From Lojkania enalia (lineage: Eukaryota; Ascomycota; Dothideomycetes; Pleosporales): DNA of 29,888 nt. Location: the NCBI GenBank assembly GCA_010094045.1, contig ML986780.1, positions 26,648-56,535 on the forward strand. The letters run 5' to 3'. Both the position numbers and the translations under genes were made by a program. Below, in pieces: positions 18,179 to 28,500 of this stretch (the first letter of the stretch is position 1; every line of letters begins with the position of its first letter). Under the pieces are notes generated by a model. It saw only the letters and a list, made by a program, of their open reading frames with translations. It was not told the DNA's origin and did not search any database.

Positions 18179-19120
18179 ATAGTAATAGAGAGGGAGTATA
18201 TCCCCCTTAGTTAGTTGCTACTAGAGTTGCGGCTGGATATAGATAAGATTAGAGGAGCGTTTAGTTTTAGTTGGTTACCGGTAGAGCTGGGCCTGATAGT
18301 TCTTAAGAGGGTACTAACTTTTACTATATTAATAGCTTTATAAGGTGTATTATACAACTAGAAGAATTTAGTAGATAGGAACTTTTCGGTTTAGCTGAGG
18401 AAGCAACCGGTTAGTATACCGCTGGATAGGTTTCGCGGTAGTAATAGAATGCTTTCTTTTATAGAAGACTATATATAAGATAAGTTTAGTATATTTTATA
18501 TATTATAGTATTAGGCGCAGCAGTTTTATTAATTTAGCTTATAGTATAGAGCTAGTAGAAACTAGTATTTTAGTAACGTGCGAAGTAAAGCTAGGTAGAG
18601 TTAGATGGTATTTAACTCGGGAGAGTAGCGAGCTCCTGAGAGGCTGTATATATAGTAGATATAAAAGGTATAAGTAGATAAGAGAACTAGTATTAATAGT
18701 ATAGAGGATGTTATATATAGTTATAAAGGTCTAGAGAGGTAATAATATTAAGGTTTTATTTAGCGAGTTAGTTGTAGAACGGTTAATAGAGGTAGTAAAG
18801 AGGGTTGTTTTAAGTTGTCTAGAGGTAGTTAATATATAGCCTTATATTACTAGTATAGGTGAGGTGTGCAAGCGGTATAATTCGTGTTATAAAAGTTAGT
18901 AGTATTTATAGGTTAAAGAGATTGGTTTAGATTATAAAGTATAGTATTAGAGTAGTTGGTTTCGCGGTATGTATCCCTTTAGGCAGAAGCATTAGTTTAT
19001 AGGAGTAACAGATGCTGTAGGTAATATAGATAATAGGGGGAATAGACAGCTGTGGTTGTTTTATAAAGGTATATAAGAGGAATAGTTATAGTATAGTTAT
19101 ATACGTTTAGTAATATAGAT
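18179..19120 (+). pseudogene. F-box gene copy with a duplicated first F-box helix, unit 12
   Basis: Exon 1 is 301 nt, 54 nt (18 codons) longer than the family's 247, because the start of the F-box occurs twice in frame: LLLELRLDI near 18225-18250, then LPVELGLIVLKRV near 18270-18315. The rest reads LQGVLYNQKNLVDRNFS and LRKQPVSIPL. The donor has changed from GTAAGT to ATAAGT at 18480; the likely intron ends at 18549. Exon 2 begins ELVETSILVTCEVKLGRVRW, keeps LTRESSELL, and ends near IGVTDAVGNI (about 18995-19026). Breaks are TAG/TAA. The end is approximate. Confidence 0.75.
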
Positions 19121-19184
19121 ATATTATAAGAGTATTATAGTAATTTATAGTCTAGGTTTATATATAGATTGTATTGTAGTAATT

Positions 19185-19235
19185 TTAGTAAAAATTCTTG
19201 GGAGAGTATAGTAGGATTTCCTTAAAATTCTCGGG
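19185..19235 (+). repeat. 3' short-repeat tract of unit 12
   Basis: Only two copies of the TTCTCGGGAGACTAT motif; the shortest tract in the array. Confidence 0.7.
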
Positions 19236-19719
19236 AGACTATATTAGGTAAGTAAGGGGAGCGAGCGGGGTTAGGTAAGCAGTATTAGAGTAATCTAGAC
19301 TTAGTAGTAATCTACTCTTAGTATATAATATAATTCCTTTAGTATATAATATAGAATATATAGATTAATTCGCTATATGTACTTATATGCCTAGTAGAGT
19401 ATTAGGCGTGTTTACCTGATATGCCGGAATAACTAGGGGGAATAGAAGGCTGAGTAAGCGACAGCGAGTGACGGGCGGAGAGAAGAAGTAAGCGGGGTAG
19501 ATACCCTAGATTCTTATAGTAATAGGGTGTCCGAGCGGGTAGCGAGTGATAGAGATATAGGCTATATAGTGTGGCCTATTATACCCGGAAAGGGTTAGTA
19601 CCTTAGAAAGGCTTTATTCCTCGTGTATTTTATCGCTCTATATAACCTTTAGAGTCTTACTATAATTTTCCCCGCTATTCTGCGGGAAATATCTCTTATC
19701 TTTTCTTTAGTATCTTATA
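19236..19719 (+). promoter_or_regulatory. Unit 13 spacer: anchor, hairpins and promoter (class A)
   Basis: The anchor is at 19320-19353. A slot stem CCTAGTA-GAG-TATTAGG follows near 19390-19406. The palindrome starts at 19560 (230 bp from the anchor). TATATAA is at 19639-19645. Confidence 0.73.
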
Positions 19720-20556
19720 ATACTACTACTAGTAGAGGGGGAGGGCTTCCCCCTTAGTAAGTTACTAGTAGAGCTGTACCTAATAGTATTTAAGCGCGTG
19801 TTAATATTTGTAGAGCTAGTAGCTCTATATAGTATATTGCGTTTCTAGAAGATTTATATAGATAGGAATTTTCTTATATAGTTGAGGAGGTAACCTATTA
19901 GTATACGGCTTACTGCATTTAATAGAACAGTAGAGGAGCTATCTTTCGTTTATAATTATATGCGCGGTAGGTATATTTAGGATAGTAGTAGGATTAGGCT
20001 GATTCTAGGGGTAGAGCTGGTATAGGAGAAGGTCTCGGTTGCTTATTGTGTGTCTCTAGGGGGACTGGAGTAGTATATTACTTAAGAGAGTGGGTATATC
20101 TCTTAGAATAAATATAGTTCTTTAAGTTGTCGTGTGTGTAGGCGTAGTAATAATAGTATTTCTATTCCTTTGCCTTGGGCGTATCTAGTAGTAAAGGTGT
20201 AAGGCTGTTCGCAGTGTAGCAGGATATAGTAGAATTCTATATTTATTATACGACTAAGTATAGATATATAGAGATAGTAGATAGAAGAGTTATTGCCGCG
20301 GGTTAACTAGTAGGTATAAAACACGTATAATAATAAGAGGTATTTTCTTTTAGATATAAGAGCTATAATGTTATGTATATATAATTAGGATAATAGATAG
20401 GTTAGGAGTTATAATAGATTTCAGGGAGTATATCTATATAGTAAGAATAATTGGTAGATAGGAGTTATAGATGCAGTAGGAGAGATTATAGACTAGAATA
20501 GGCGGGTACGGCTATAGCTGAGTTATTATTATACTCTGTAGTAGAGTAGAAGATAG
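19720..20556 (+). pseudogene. F-box gene copy, unit 13 (RIP-decayed)
   Basis: Exon 1 (19720-19966, 247 nt; ATA start) reads LSKLLVELYLIVFKRVLIF, then DRNFLIQLRRQPISIRL. The 48-nt intron 19967-20014 has a GTAGGT donor, CTGAT branch sequence and GGTAG acceptor. Exon 2 starts ELVQEKVSVAYCVSLGG and ends near IGVIDAVGEI (about 20460-20490) and QLSYYYTL. The stop is taken as the TAG at 20554 but could itself be an old Gln codon. Confidence 0.75.
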
Positions 20557-20639
20557 GAGTAGATCCTTTAAGATAAGATAAGGTATAAGAAGAGGATAGA
20601 TAGATAATTAATTAATTGACTAATTTATTAGGGGTCTTT

Positions 20640-20795
20640 TAGTATTATAATAATAATCCTAAAAATTAACTTAGAAGACTATATTATAATAAAGTACCTA
20701 AAACTCTCGGGAGAGTATATTATTCCCTTAAAAAGAAAAGCCTTGGGAGATTATATAAGGGAAGACTATTAATAAGAAAGCCTTAGGAGACTGTA
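20640..20795 (+). repeat. 3' short-repeat tract of unit 13
   Basis: Copies of CTCGGGAGAGTAT with linkers AAAGTACCTAAAA, CCCTTAAAAAGAAAAG and TATTAATAAGAAAG. A TTAATTAATTGACTAATT stretch lies just upstream at 20610. Confidence 0.78.
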
Positions 20796-21524
20796 TAGAA
20801 AGCTGAATAAGCGAGGGGAGCGAGCAGCAGCAGGTTAGGTAAGTATTAGGAGAGTGATCCACTTTTAGCATATAATATGATTCCTTTAGTATATAATATA
20901 GAGGATGTAGATTAGTACGCAGCCGACAGCATACTCTATATAGCGATAAGTATAGCTTACTAATTATATAGCGGAGGAACGTAGTTCTATAGAGTGCTAT
21001 ATAAGCCGGAGTAACTAGGGGGAAGGTAAGGCTAAGTAAGTATAGAGAGAGCGGCAGCTCTTAGAGATATTTTATATAGCTGGAGTGCGTAGAGTAGTAT
21101 AAGATATCTTAGTATCTAATAGTATTAGATATTTATAGGAGATCTCTATAGATAGGGCTATATAACTGGGTAGAGAGTTACGCGGATATAATAGGCTATA
21201 TAGTATAGCTCTTCAGTTCCTAGTAAAAAAGGTATTAGCTAGCTTTAGTTCTGGTTTTTCCTTAGATATTTATATATATTAGGGGCTAGGTATACCCTTT
21301 AGGACGGTATATAAAGATAGTATATAGATATTCTCGAGAGACTATATTACTTAGTAGATATTTTAATAGGATGTTATAAAATAGGAGATATTATACGTAT
21401 ATAATTAGCTTATTAAAAAGCTATATAAAGCTTTATATATCGCGTAGGTTTTTGTTAGAAAAGTCTAGAGGGTGTTACTATTAATAAAGTATCTAAAATT
21501 CTTAGAAGGTTATAGTAGAGTAAT
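20796..21524 (+). promoter_or_regulatory. Unit 14 spacer and long upstream region (class B)
   Basis: The anchor is at 20867-20900. A perfect 8-bp stem TATCTAAT-AGT-ATTAGATA is at 21113-21131. The palindrome starts at 21194, 317 bp from the anchor. From 21212 to 21524 there is no class A promoter; it holds short-repeat copies near 21330-21360 and 21470-21515, so the gene is flanked by the repeat on both sides. Confidence 0.66.
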
Positions 21525-22205
21525 ATAGAGAGGGAATTTAGTATAGTAGAGGCTGTATCGCGTAGGTTATAGTTTTTATTTCTTAGTAAAGCTATATATA
21601 GTATACTAATTTTCTAGATGGATTGTAGTGTTATTTTTATAGTAGCTATAGCTAATAGAGGAGCGTAGTAGGATTAGCTGTACTAATATTTTACGGAGGT
21701 AGTATATATTATACTGTTACGTGGGTTAATACAGTGGATTTAGTAGGATGGATAGCTGTTCTTTTATCTGTAAAGGATGGTGGATAGGAGTTAAAAGATG
21801 TTCCTTAGGATAGATCGGGTCGGCTAATTAGTAATAATATTACGTTCGTGCGGAGTACGATAGGGAATAGTAGGCTTATTACTGTTAAGCGCTTATTGTG
21901 TTTATTAGAGAGCTAGTAGCGTAATAAAGGTGGTTTTAGCGGAGTAGAGGACGGAGGGCTAGTACGAAGGATAAGAGTAGGTAGTAGTAGTAGTTTAGTA
22001 CGGTCGGAAGAGATATAGTAGAAGAGTTTATAGCGAGGGCTTATATTTAGGTAGAAGTATTATTAGATTATATGCGTATAATAGTTGTAGAAGTAATAGT
22101 ATTTTAAGTTGGTACTATATTAAGTTTATATTATTAGAGTAGAGTAGGAGGATTATAAGAGATATGTGGAGATATACTGTATTATTATCGATAAGGCTGG
22201 AATAG
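21525..22205 (+). pseudogene. Unrecognised class B gene, unit 14 (RIP-decayed)
   Basis: From ATA at 21525 (ATG in the aligned unit 17 start) one frame runs 227 codons with only TAG/TAA and no TGA. It opens EREFSIVEAVSRRL, like unit 17, then MDCSVIFIVAIANRG, like unit 7, a probable membrane helix. A second hydrophobic stretch (VGLLLLSAYCVY) follows near 21860-21900, and the C-terminal half is basic with RVYSEGLYLGRSIIRLYAY. No intron is needed. The product may be a small membrane protein, but no family was recognised. Confidence 0.62.
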
Positions 22206-22290
22206 CTTAAGAGAGTGTATTATAATAATAATTGTAAAATTCTTAGGAAACTGTATAATTCCTTTAAAAAGCCTTAGGAGGCTGTATAGA
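22180..22290 (+). repeat. 3' short-repeat tract of unit 14
   Basis: Decayed copies (CTTAGGAAACTGT, CTTAGGAGGCTGT) with a TATCGATAAGGC linker. Confidence 0.72.
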
Positions 22291-22835
22291 AGGCTGTGGC
22301 TGAGAGGGAGAGTTGTGTTAGGTAAGCAAGGGGAGCGAGCGGTGGGGTAGGATAGGGTAGATAGCCGCCGGAGGGGGCTTAGCAGTAATCTAGTCTTGGC
22401 ATACTAAACGCGCGGCAGTACCTTATAATTCCTTTAGTATATAATCTAGAGTATATAGAGTATTTTACTATATACTTACATGCCCAGCGGAGCGTTAGGT
22501 ATATTTACCTGATAAGCAGCGGAGGAATAAATATTCCGTAGAGTACTATATAAGTAATAGTAAGTAACAGGCGGAGAGAAGGAGTAAGTATAGCGGATAC
22601 CGGGGGGCTCTAGAATAGGGATTAACCGAGTAGCGACGAGTTATAGATATATAGGCTATATAGTATAGCCCTTTTAGTCTTAGTAGAAGCTAAAATAGAG
22701 GGCGTAGTATACGGGAGGCCTACGCTTTATATTGTTATTTTTTATCGCTTTATATAACCTTTAGAGTCTCGGTATAATTTTCGTATAATATAGTAGGAAA
22801 GATCCTTTATATTTCTTTTTTCTTGGTATTCTATA
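22291..22835 (+). promoter_or_regulatory. Unit 15 spacer with an altered anchor (class A)
   Basis: The left arm of the anchor is replaced at about 22401-22424 by a CG-rich stretch (AAACGCGCGGCAGTACC) that keeps CA and CG pairs; the right arm is normal at 22434-22448. The palindrome is at 22653-22669 (228 bp). TATATAA is at 22751-22757. The unit length is still 1548 bp, so the change is a replacement, not an added insert. Confidence 0.7.
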
Positions 22836-23840
22836 ATAATACTACTAGTAGAGGGGGAATCCTCCTCCCTCGGGAAGCTGCTAGTAGAGTTGTGGCTAAT
22901 AGTGCAAGAGGATTTTTTGCGGGTAGCTACCCTTACTAATTTAGTAAATATTAGTCTAGTAGATAACGAGCGGAGAGTGTGGGTTAGTAAGAGTTTCCCT
23001 TAGTAGTTGTAGATGCAGCCTGTAGGGCAGCAGCTTACTACCTTTTATAGAATAGAGGCTGAGTTGCAGTTTATATATAATTATATAGAGTGTAAGTATA
23101 TATTTTTATTAGTTATATATTGGAAATATTAATAGTAGATAGCGCTGGTAGAAAACAGCGTGTTAGTTATATATAGTGTTTCTTTAGAGGGCGTGCGCTG
23201 GTGGTTAACGCGCGAGAGTAGGACCCCCCCTAAAAAGTATAAAGATACTAATTATTTTCTATATATAAGGGATAAGGATATTATAGTTCCTTTATCTTCG
23301 TTGTATCTAGTAATATATATAGAGAAGTTGCGGTGTTCGAGGAAATAGAGTATTATTTATATTAGTTTATTATTACAGGAGCGATTAAGTATTTAGAGGT
23401 TATCTATATTTAGACGTGTTATATAGTATATAGAGTAGTATACGCGTTATAATTATTAGTATTTAAGATTAGCTAGGTGTTTGTAGGAGATAGAGATGGT
23501 AGTACTAGAGTAGCTGGAAGAAACGTGTATCTGTAGTGATAGGGATATAGTAGAAGGGAATAGTTATAAGTGTTTTAATAAGCTGTTAGATTAGGTTAGA
23601 TAGGATAAGTTTAAGGGGTTATAGCTGGAGGTAGTAAGAGTAGAGTAGTAGACAGGAGTTATAGATGCGATTAGAGAGATTATAGATAGATATAGGTAGA
23701 GGAAGCTATAGTTGAGTTGTAGTAGAGAGTTAGTAGGATAGTATGTGAATTTTAGTTTATATGTTAATTTACTGTCTAGGTTTAAATTATTAGTAAGTTC
23801 TATAGATTTTATCCTAATAATAATTATGCGATATTTTTAG
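22836..23840 (+). pseudogene. F-box gene copy, unit 15 (RIP-decayed)
   Basis: Exon 1 (22836-23091, 256 nt) reads GKLLVELWLIVQEDFLRVAT and later LQMQPVGQQLTTFYR; the middle of the F-box is more diverged than elsewhere. The 51-nt intron 23092-23142 has an intact GTAAGT donor and a TAG acceptor. Exon 2 opens ALVENSVLVIYSVSLEG, then RWWLTRESRTPPKKYK, unbroken over 23160-23348, and reaches GVIDAIREI near 23655-23685. The stop is taken as TAG at 23838. Confidence 0.72.
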
Positions 23841-23925
23841 GAGAGTATATTAATAATAAAAAAGGAATTCTTAGAAGAGTGTGTTATTCCCTTAAAAAGA
23901 AAAGCCTTAGAAGACTGGGTAGGAC
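23841..23925 (+). repeat. 3' short-repeat tract of unit 15
   Basis: About three copies (TTAGGAGAGTATATT, TTCTTAGAAGAGTGT, CCTTAGAAGACTGG) with CCCTTAAAAAGAAAAG. Confidence 0.72.
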
Positions 23926-24362
23926 TTGTGTTAGGTAAGTAGGGTTGGAGTGATCTAGACTTAGCATATAATATAATTCCTTTAGTATGTAATATAAAGT
24001 ATATAGATCAATTTACTATATAGTTATATATCTAGTAGAGCGAAGGGCGCGTTTACTTTGTAAGGCGGAATAACTGGAAGGAGTGGAAGGCTATATAAGC
24101 GACAGCGAGTAAGCGCTGAAGGTAAGCGAGAGGAAGCGTAGCGGATGCTGGGGAGGACGGAGGTCTGGCGTGTTTGAGTGGGTAACGAGTAGCGGAGACT
24201 ATAAGCTATATAGTATAGCCCTTTATACTCTAGAAAGGTTAGCGGAAGTATACTGGTTTTAGTTTTTATTGCTCTATATAACCTTTTATAGTTTTACTAT
24301 AATTTTCTTACTTTGCTGCGAGAAATATCTAGTTTTCTTTATTAGTCTTAATACTTTATTAT
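23926..24362 (+). promoter_or_regulatory. Unit 16 spacer: anchor, hairpins and promoter (class A)
   Basis: The anchor is at 23963-23996. The palindrome, with GGCT changed to AGCT, starts at 24204 (231 bp). TATATAA is at 24275-24281. The pre-anchor hairpin is missing here because the tract-to-anchor segment is unusually short. Confidence 0.7.
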
Positions 24363-25253
24363 AGTATAGTAGTAGAATTCTCGGAGAGTTACTGCTGGAG
24401 ATGTAGTTAGGAATATAGTATAATATTAAAGGGGTAGCTACCTTTAGAGATCTAGTAAGGTTAAGTTTAGTTCGCGACGAGTAGGGAGTGAGTATAAAAG
24501 GGGACTTGATAAGCTGGTTAAGGAGGTAACCTATTAGTATTCCCTTAGCTGCGTTTAATAGGACGGATAATAAGCTGTCTTTTCTTAGTAATTATATATA
24601 GGGTGAGTTCTGGAGAGGCTCTAAGATATTTCTAGTATTAATTATAGATAGAGCTAATAAGTAATAGTATATTAGTTATATGCAGTATTTCTTCGGAGGG
24701 CGTATAGTAGTAGTTAACTTAGGAGAGTAGGACCCCTCTAAAAAGGTATAATATAGATGGATGTTCGGTATATATAGACGATAAGGATGTTATAGTTTTA
24801 CGTCGGTTATATCTAGTTCTTAAAGATGTTTATAATAGTATATATAGTTCTATAGTAAATAGATATACGGTTTAAATTAGTTTATTATTAGTAAAACGGC
24901 TACAGGTGGTACGCGGTAGAATATTACCTTTACTATACGGTAGCTCTTTAGGGGAGTATATAGTAAAGTTAGAGTATATATTAAAGTAGGCGGGTTTTAG
25001 AGCAGGTATATAGGATTGTAATTATAGTAGTAGGTTACTTTATTATAGATGTGTAGAAGTATAGTAGGTTATTAGAGAGGAGTTTAAGTAGGAAGAAGTA
25101 GGAAGTTTTCAGGGAGTATATCTATATAGTAGAGATTACTGGTAGATAGGTATTACGGATGCAGTAGGAGAGATTTTAGATTATAATAGGCGGATGCTAT
25201 TATAGTTAACTTGTTGGAGAGTGTTAGTATAGTTATATATTAGTTGTATGTAA
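24363..25253 (+). pseudogene. F-box gene copy, unit 16 (cleanest second exon)
   Basis: The first codons are unclear, probably with a one-base shift near 24380. From there the frame reads LGELLLEMQLGIQY, then KGDLISWLRRQPISIPLAAF. The 49-nt intron 24603-24651 has a GTGAGT donor, TTAAT in place of the branch CTAAC, and a TAG acceptor. Exon 2 runs without TGA to the TAA at 25251. It includes LVICSISSEGV, LRRLYLVLKDVYN, FQGVYLYSRDYWQIGITDAV (with the next stop position an old Gln) and GEILDYNRR. It is the best copy for defining the C-terminal motif. Confidence 0.77.
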
Positions 25254-25269
25254 GTTATATATTTATAAG

Positions 25270-25445
25270 AGTTTTAATTTTATTAATTTATAATTTTTAT
25301 TAGTAGTATAAGAGTTCTTAGGAGACTGTAATAACTTCGGTAAAATTCTCGGGAGAGTATATAAGGGAAAAAAAGGCTTAGGAGACTGTAATGTTATTAA
25401 TAAGAAAAGTCTTAGAAGACTGTATGGAAGACTATATAGAAGGCT
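25270..25445 (+). repeat. 3' short-repeat tract of unit 16
   Basis: Copies of CTTAGGAGACTGT and CTCGGGAGAGTAT with linkers TTCGGTAAAATT and TTATTAATAAGAAAAG. Confidence 0.78.
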
Positions 25446-26199
25446 AAATAAGCGAGGGGAGCGAGCGGTGGCGGGTTAGGTAAGTAGAATAAGAGTGATC
25501 CACTCTTGGCATATAATATAATTCCTTTAGTATATAATATAGAGCATATAGATCAATTCGCTATATAGTTATGTGCTAGTAGAGCGTTAAGTACATTTGC
25601 CCGATATATAGTAGAGGAACGTAGTTCCGCAGTAGCTGAGTAAGCACGGAGAAACTAGAAGGAGTAGAAGTACTGTATAAGTACGGAGCGACTGGAGGGG
25701 AGTATAAGTACTCTATATAGCTGGAGGGCCTGGAAGAGTACAGAATATCTCTTTGTTTAGTCTGATTAGATAACTATAGGGGGGCCCTAGGATTGGGGTT
25801 ATTTAACCGGGTAGAGAGTTCCTAGAAAGTATAAGCAGATGTAAGTTATATAAATATAATAGGCTATATAGTATAGCCCTTTCAGTTCTAGATAGAACTA
25901 GCGGGAATATAGTAGCTGCGGTATTACCCTCGGGGAGGGTTATATTTAGGGTTCTTTTTTCCTGGAAAGAATAGTCGTTATTAGTAGTATTTATTTTCGC
26001 GTGGAGCGTATTAGTTTATAAGTATAGTTCTTTAAGTTATTCTAGACGTATTCTATCTCTATAGATAGGAGGATTATAGTATTATTCTCAGGAGGTTATA
26101 TAATAGAGTACTATTAATAAGGAAAGTCTTGGGAGATGTATATTAGGGAGATTTTTACGTAGTAGTTATAGTTATAGTTTAGTAAACTATAGTTGCAGG
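25446..26199 (+). promoter_or_regulatory. Unit 17 spacer and long upstream region (class B)
   Basis: The anchor is at 25508-25541. The palindrome is at 25862-25878, 344 bp from the anchor, the longest such distance. A stem ACCCTC-GGGG-AGGGTT is near 25927-25942. A short-repeat copy lies at 26100-26150, upstream of the gene. Otherwise 25880-26199 shows no gene and no class A promoter. Confidence 0.65.
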
Positions 26200-26787
26200 A
26201 TGGAGAGGGAATTAAGTATAGCAGAAGCTATAAAAAGTACGTATATTTCTGTCTGCGGTATATAGTAAGCTGTTACTAAATATAGCTAGTATAATTATAG
26301 CGTTAGCGAGTATGCTATTTAGTTTAGATGGTTTATATAGTATAGATAATAACTATATTTATAAGGTAGTATAGAGTGTAAATAAGGAGGGATCGTACTT
26401 TAGGGCGTTATTAGTAGTATATAAGAGATTAGAGGCAGCTTTAGTAGGTGGTAGTAAAGGGAATACATCGTGGAAGGTATTAAGAGTTAGTACTAGTTTA
26501 TCGCGGTTGTACGCGGTGCAGATAATACTACTCTTTATAGAAAAGGAGTTGTAGAGAAAGCAGGTTTTAGATAAGAAGGTAGAAGGTATTCCAGTCGAAA
26601 AGATTTTAGGATTACAGATAGGGTAGGAGATAATAAAGTTGATAGGTTATAGTAGAGGAGGAGAATTTATGGCATAGGTATTTAGTAGAACTTATTATAG
26701 TATAGTTTATATTTTAATATGTATATTAAGTAGACAGTAGTATTATAATAGTAATAGTATAGGAGTTCTAAGGAGACTAAATTATGA
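26200..26787 (+). pseudogene. Unrecognised class B gene, unit 17 (RIP-decayed, keeps ATG)
   Basis: ATG at 26200 opens one frame of 195 codons to a TGA at 26785, with only TAG/TAA inside. It begins MERELSIAEAIKSTYISVCG; the first eleven residues match the start of unit 14. Later parts read YNYSVSEYAI, VVRGADNTTLYRKGVVEKAG and FRITDRVGDNKVDR. After the start the similarity to unit 14 fades quickly, so the two may be diverged relatives or share only the N-terminus. No family was recognised. No intron is needed. Confidence 0.6.
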
Positions 26788-26975
26788 TAATAATACGAGA
26801 GTTTTTTAGTAAAGTTTGTATGTCTATTATAAGGGAAGAAAAGAAATTCTCGGGAGAGTATAGTAGGGAAAAAGACCTTAGGAGAGTATATTAAGGATAG
26901 TAATAATTGTAAAAATTCTAGGGAAGCTATATTATCTTAGAAGATTGTATTATCTTAGGAGATTATATAGTTATC
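26770..26975 (+). repeat. 3' short-repeat tract of unit 17
   Basis: Copies such as TTCTCGGGAGAGTAT and CTTAGAAGATTGTATTAT with AATTGTAAAAATT and TATCGATAAGGC linkers. Confidence 0.76.
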
Positions 26976-27468
26976 GATAAGGCTGTGTTGCGATGGAACG
27001 GAGGGTGTTAGGTAAGTAGGATGAGAGTAATCCACTCTTAGCATACAATATAATTCCTTTAGTATATAATATAGAGGATATAGATTAGTCTATATCTAAT
27101 AGCATATGCTGCGGATTATATAGCACGCTTTACTTTATAAGCTTAGAGGGCCGGGACAGCTTAGAATAGGCTATATAAGTGATAGCGAGCGACGGGCGGA
27201 GAGAAGGAGTAAGTATAGCCGGAGGCTTAGGGGCCCCGGGCTTAGGGGCTGATCGAGTAGCAACGAGTGATGGAATATAGGCTAGATAGTATAGCCTATT
27301 ATACCTGGATAGGTTAGTAGATAGTTTTAGTGCTGACGTAGTCTGGGAGGACGGTATATAGAGTATTTTTGCTATTTATAACCTTTACGGTCCTTCTATA
27401 ATTTTCCCTATAGTAATAGAAGAGAAATATCCTTTATTTCCTTTGTTTTTTTCCTCTTAATATTTCCT
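26976..27468 (+). promoter_or_regulatory. Unit 18 spacer: anchor, hairpins and promoter (class A)
   Basis: The anchor is at 27040-27073. A decayed stem TGCTGCG-GATTA-TATAGCA matches the perfect stem of unit 11. GGGGCCCCGGG (a near-palindrome) is near 27230. The palindrome starts at 27280 (230 bp). The TATA box is decayed to TTTATAA near 27375. The leader ATAATTTTCCC follows. Confidence 0.7.
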
Positions 27469-28228
27469 ATAACGATAGTAATAGAGGAGAAATCTTCCTC
27501 TCTTAGAGAGTTGCCTACAGAGTTACAGCTAGATATTTTAGAAGAGGTGCAGACTTTTAGTAACTTAATAGCCTTACGTAGTATATCGTATAGCTGGAAG
27601 GATTTTATAGATAGCAATTTCTTGGTGTAGTTAAGGAGGTAATCTATTAGTATTCCTTTAGCTATCTTTAATAGTATAGCGGGGGAGCTGTTCTTCCTTA
27701 GCAATTACGTGGAGTATAAGTACTAGAGAGGCTGTATTAAGTTGGGTTAACTCTAAGTCTATATAGAGTTGGTAGAAAATAGGGTTTTAGTTACGTATAG
27801 TATTTCCCTAGAAGGTATATCTTAGTATATTATGCGGGAGAGTAGAATACTTTCTAAGAGATATAGTTAGGAGGACTGTATAGTATATAGTTAGAATAAT
27901 AGTATTAAAGTTTTACCTAGTAGGTATATAGTAGTAAAGGTAAGAGGCTGTACGCGGTATAGAGATGTACAGTATAATACTATATTTTTTATACGGCTGA
28001 GTATATATTAGTAGAATTAGTAGATAGAAGAGTTGTGGCTGTAGGTTAGTTAACTAATATAAGAGGGTTGCAGTAATGATAATAATTAGTATTATTATAG
28101 AGAGGTAAGGAAGGTTATAAAGTATATATGCTATAGGGAGTGATAGATATTAGGGAGTGTATCTAGAGGGTGAGAGTTAGTAGTAGATAGGTATCACGGA
28201 TGCAGTAGTTGAGGTGTTACTATATTAA
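27469..28228 (+). pseudogene. F-box gene copy, unit 18 (clearest F-box)
   Basis: Exon 1 (27469-27715, 247 nt; ATA start) gives the clearest F-box: LRELPTELQLDILEEVQTF, then SNLIALRS, SYSWKDFIDSNFL and LRRQSISIPLAIF, unbroken for about 45 residues. The intron 27716-27766 has a donor changed from GTAAGT to ATAAGT. Exon 2 begins ELVENRVLVTYSISLEG (the join codon here would read TAG). A one-base shift is needed near 28145 to reach IGITDAVVEVLLY. The stop is taken as TAA at 28226. Confidence 0.78.
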
Positions 28229-28310
28229 GGAGAGTTGGTAGACTAGGAGATTAGGTAAGGTAAGATAATATAAGGGAAGAAAATATATTAACTAATTAAT
28301 AAATAGATTA
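28229..28310 (+). other. TA-rich stretch after unit 18 gene
   Basis: Contains TTAACTAATTAATAAATAG-like simple sequence similar to the stretches after units 3 and 13 (5205 and 20605). No gene was seen. Confidence 0.5.
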
Positions 28311-28500
28311 ATCAATTCTTAGAAGGCTGTTAGAGAAGAAAAGAAATTCTCGGGAGACTATATAATTCCCTTAAAAAGGCTTAGGAGACTATATTATAAT
28401 AAAGTATCTAAAACTCTTAGGAGACTATATTAATAAAGTCTCTAAGCTTCTTAGGAGGCTGTGTTATTCTCTTAAAAAGAAATTCTCGGGAGAGGAACGC
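28310..28500 (+). repeat. 3' short-repeat tract of unit 18
   Basis: About six copies of the TTCTCGGGAGACTAT motif with linkers CCCTTAAAAAGGC, AAAGTATCTAAAAC and AGAGAAGAAAAG. Confidence 0.8.

Noticed and set aside
27408..27704. Open frame on the - strand over exon 1 of unit 18
   Set aside because: It is the reverse of the clearest F-box reading in the window, which has matching copies in other units.
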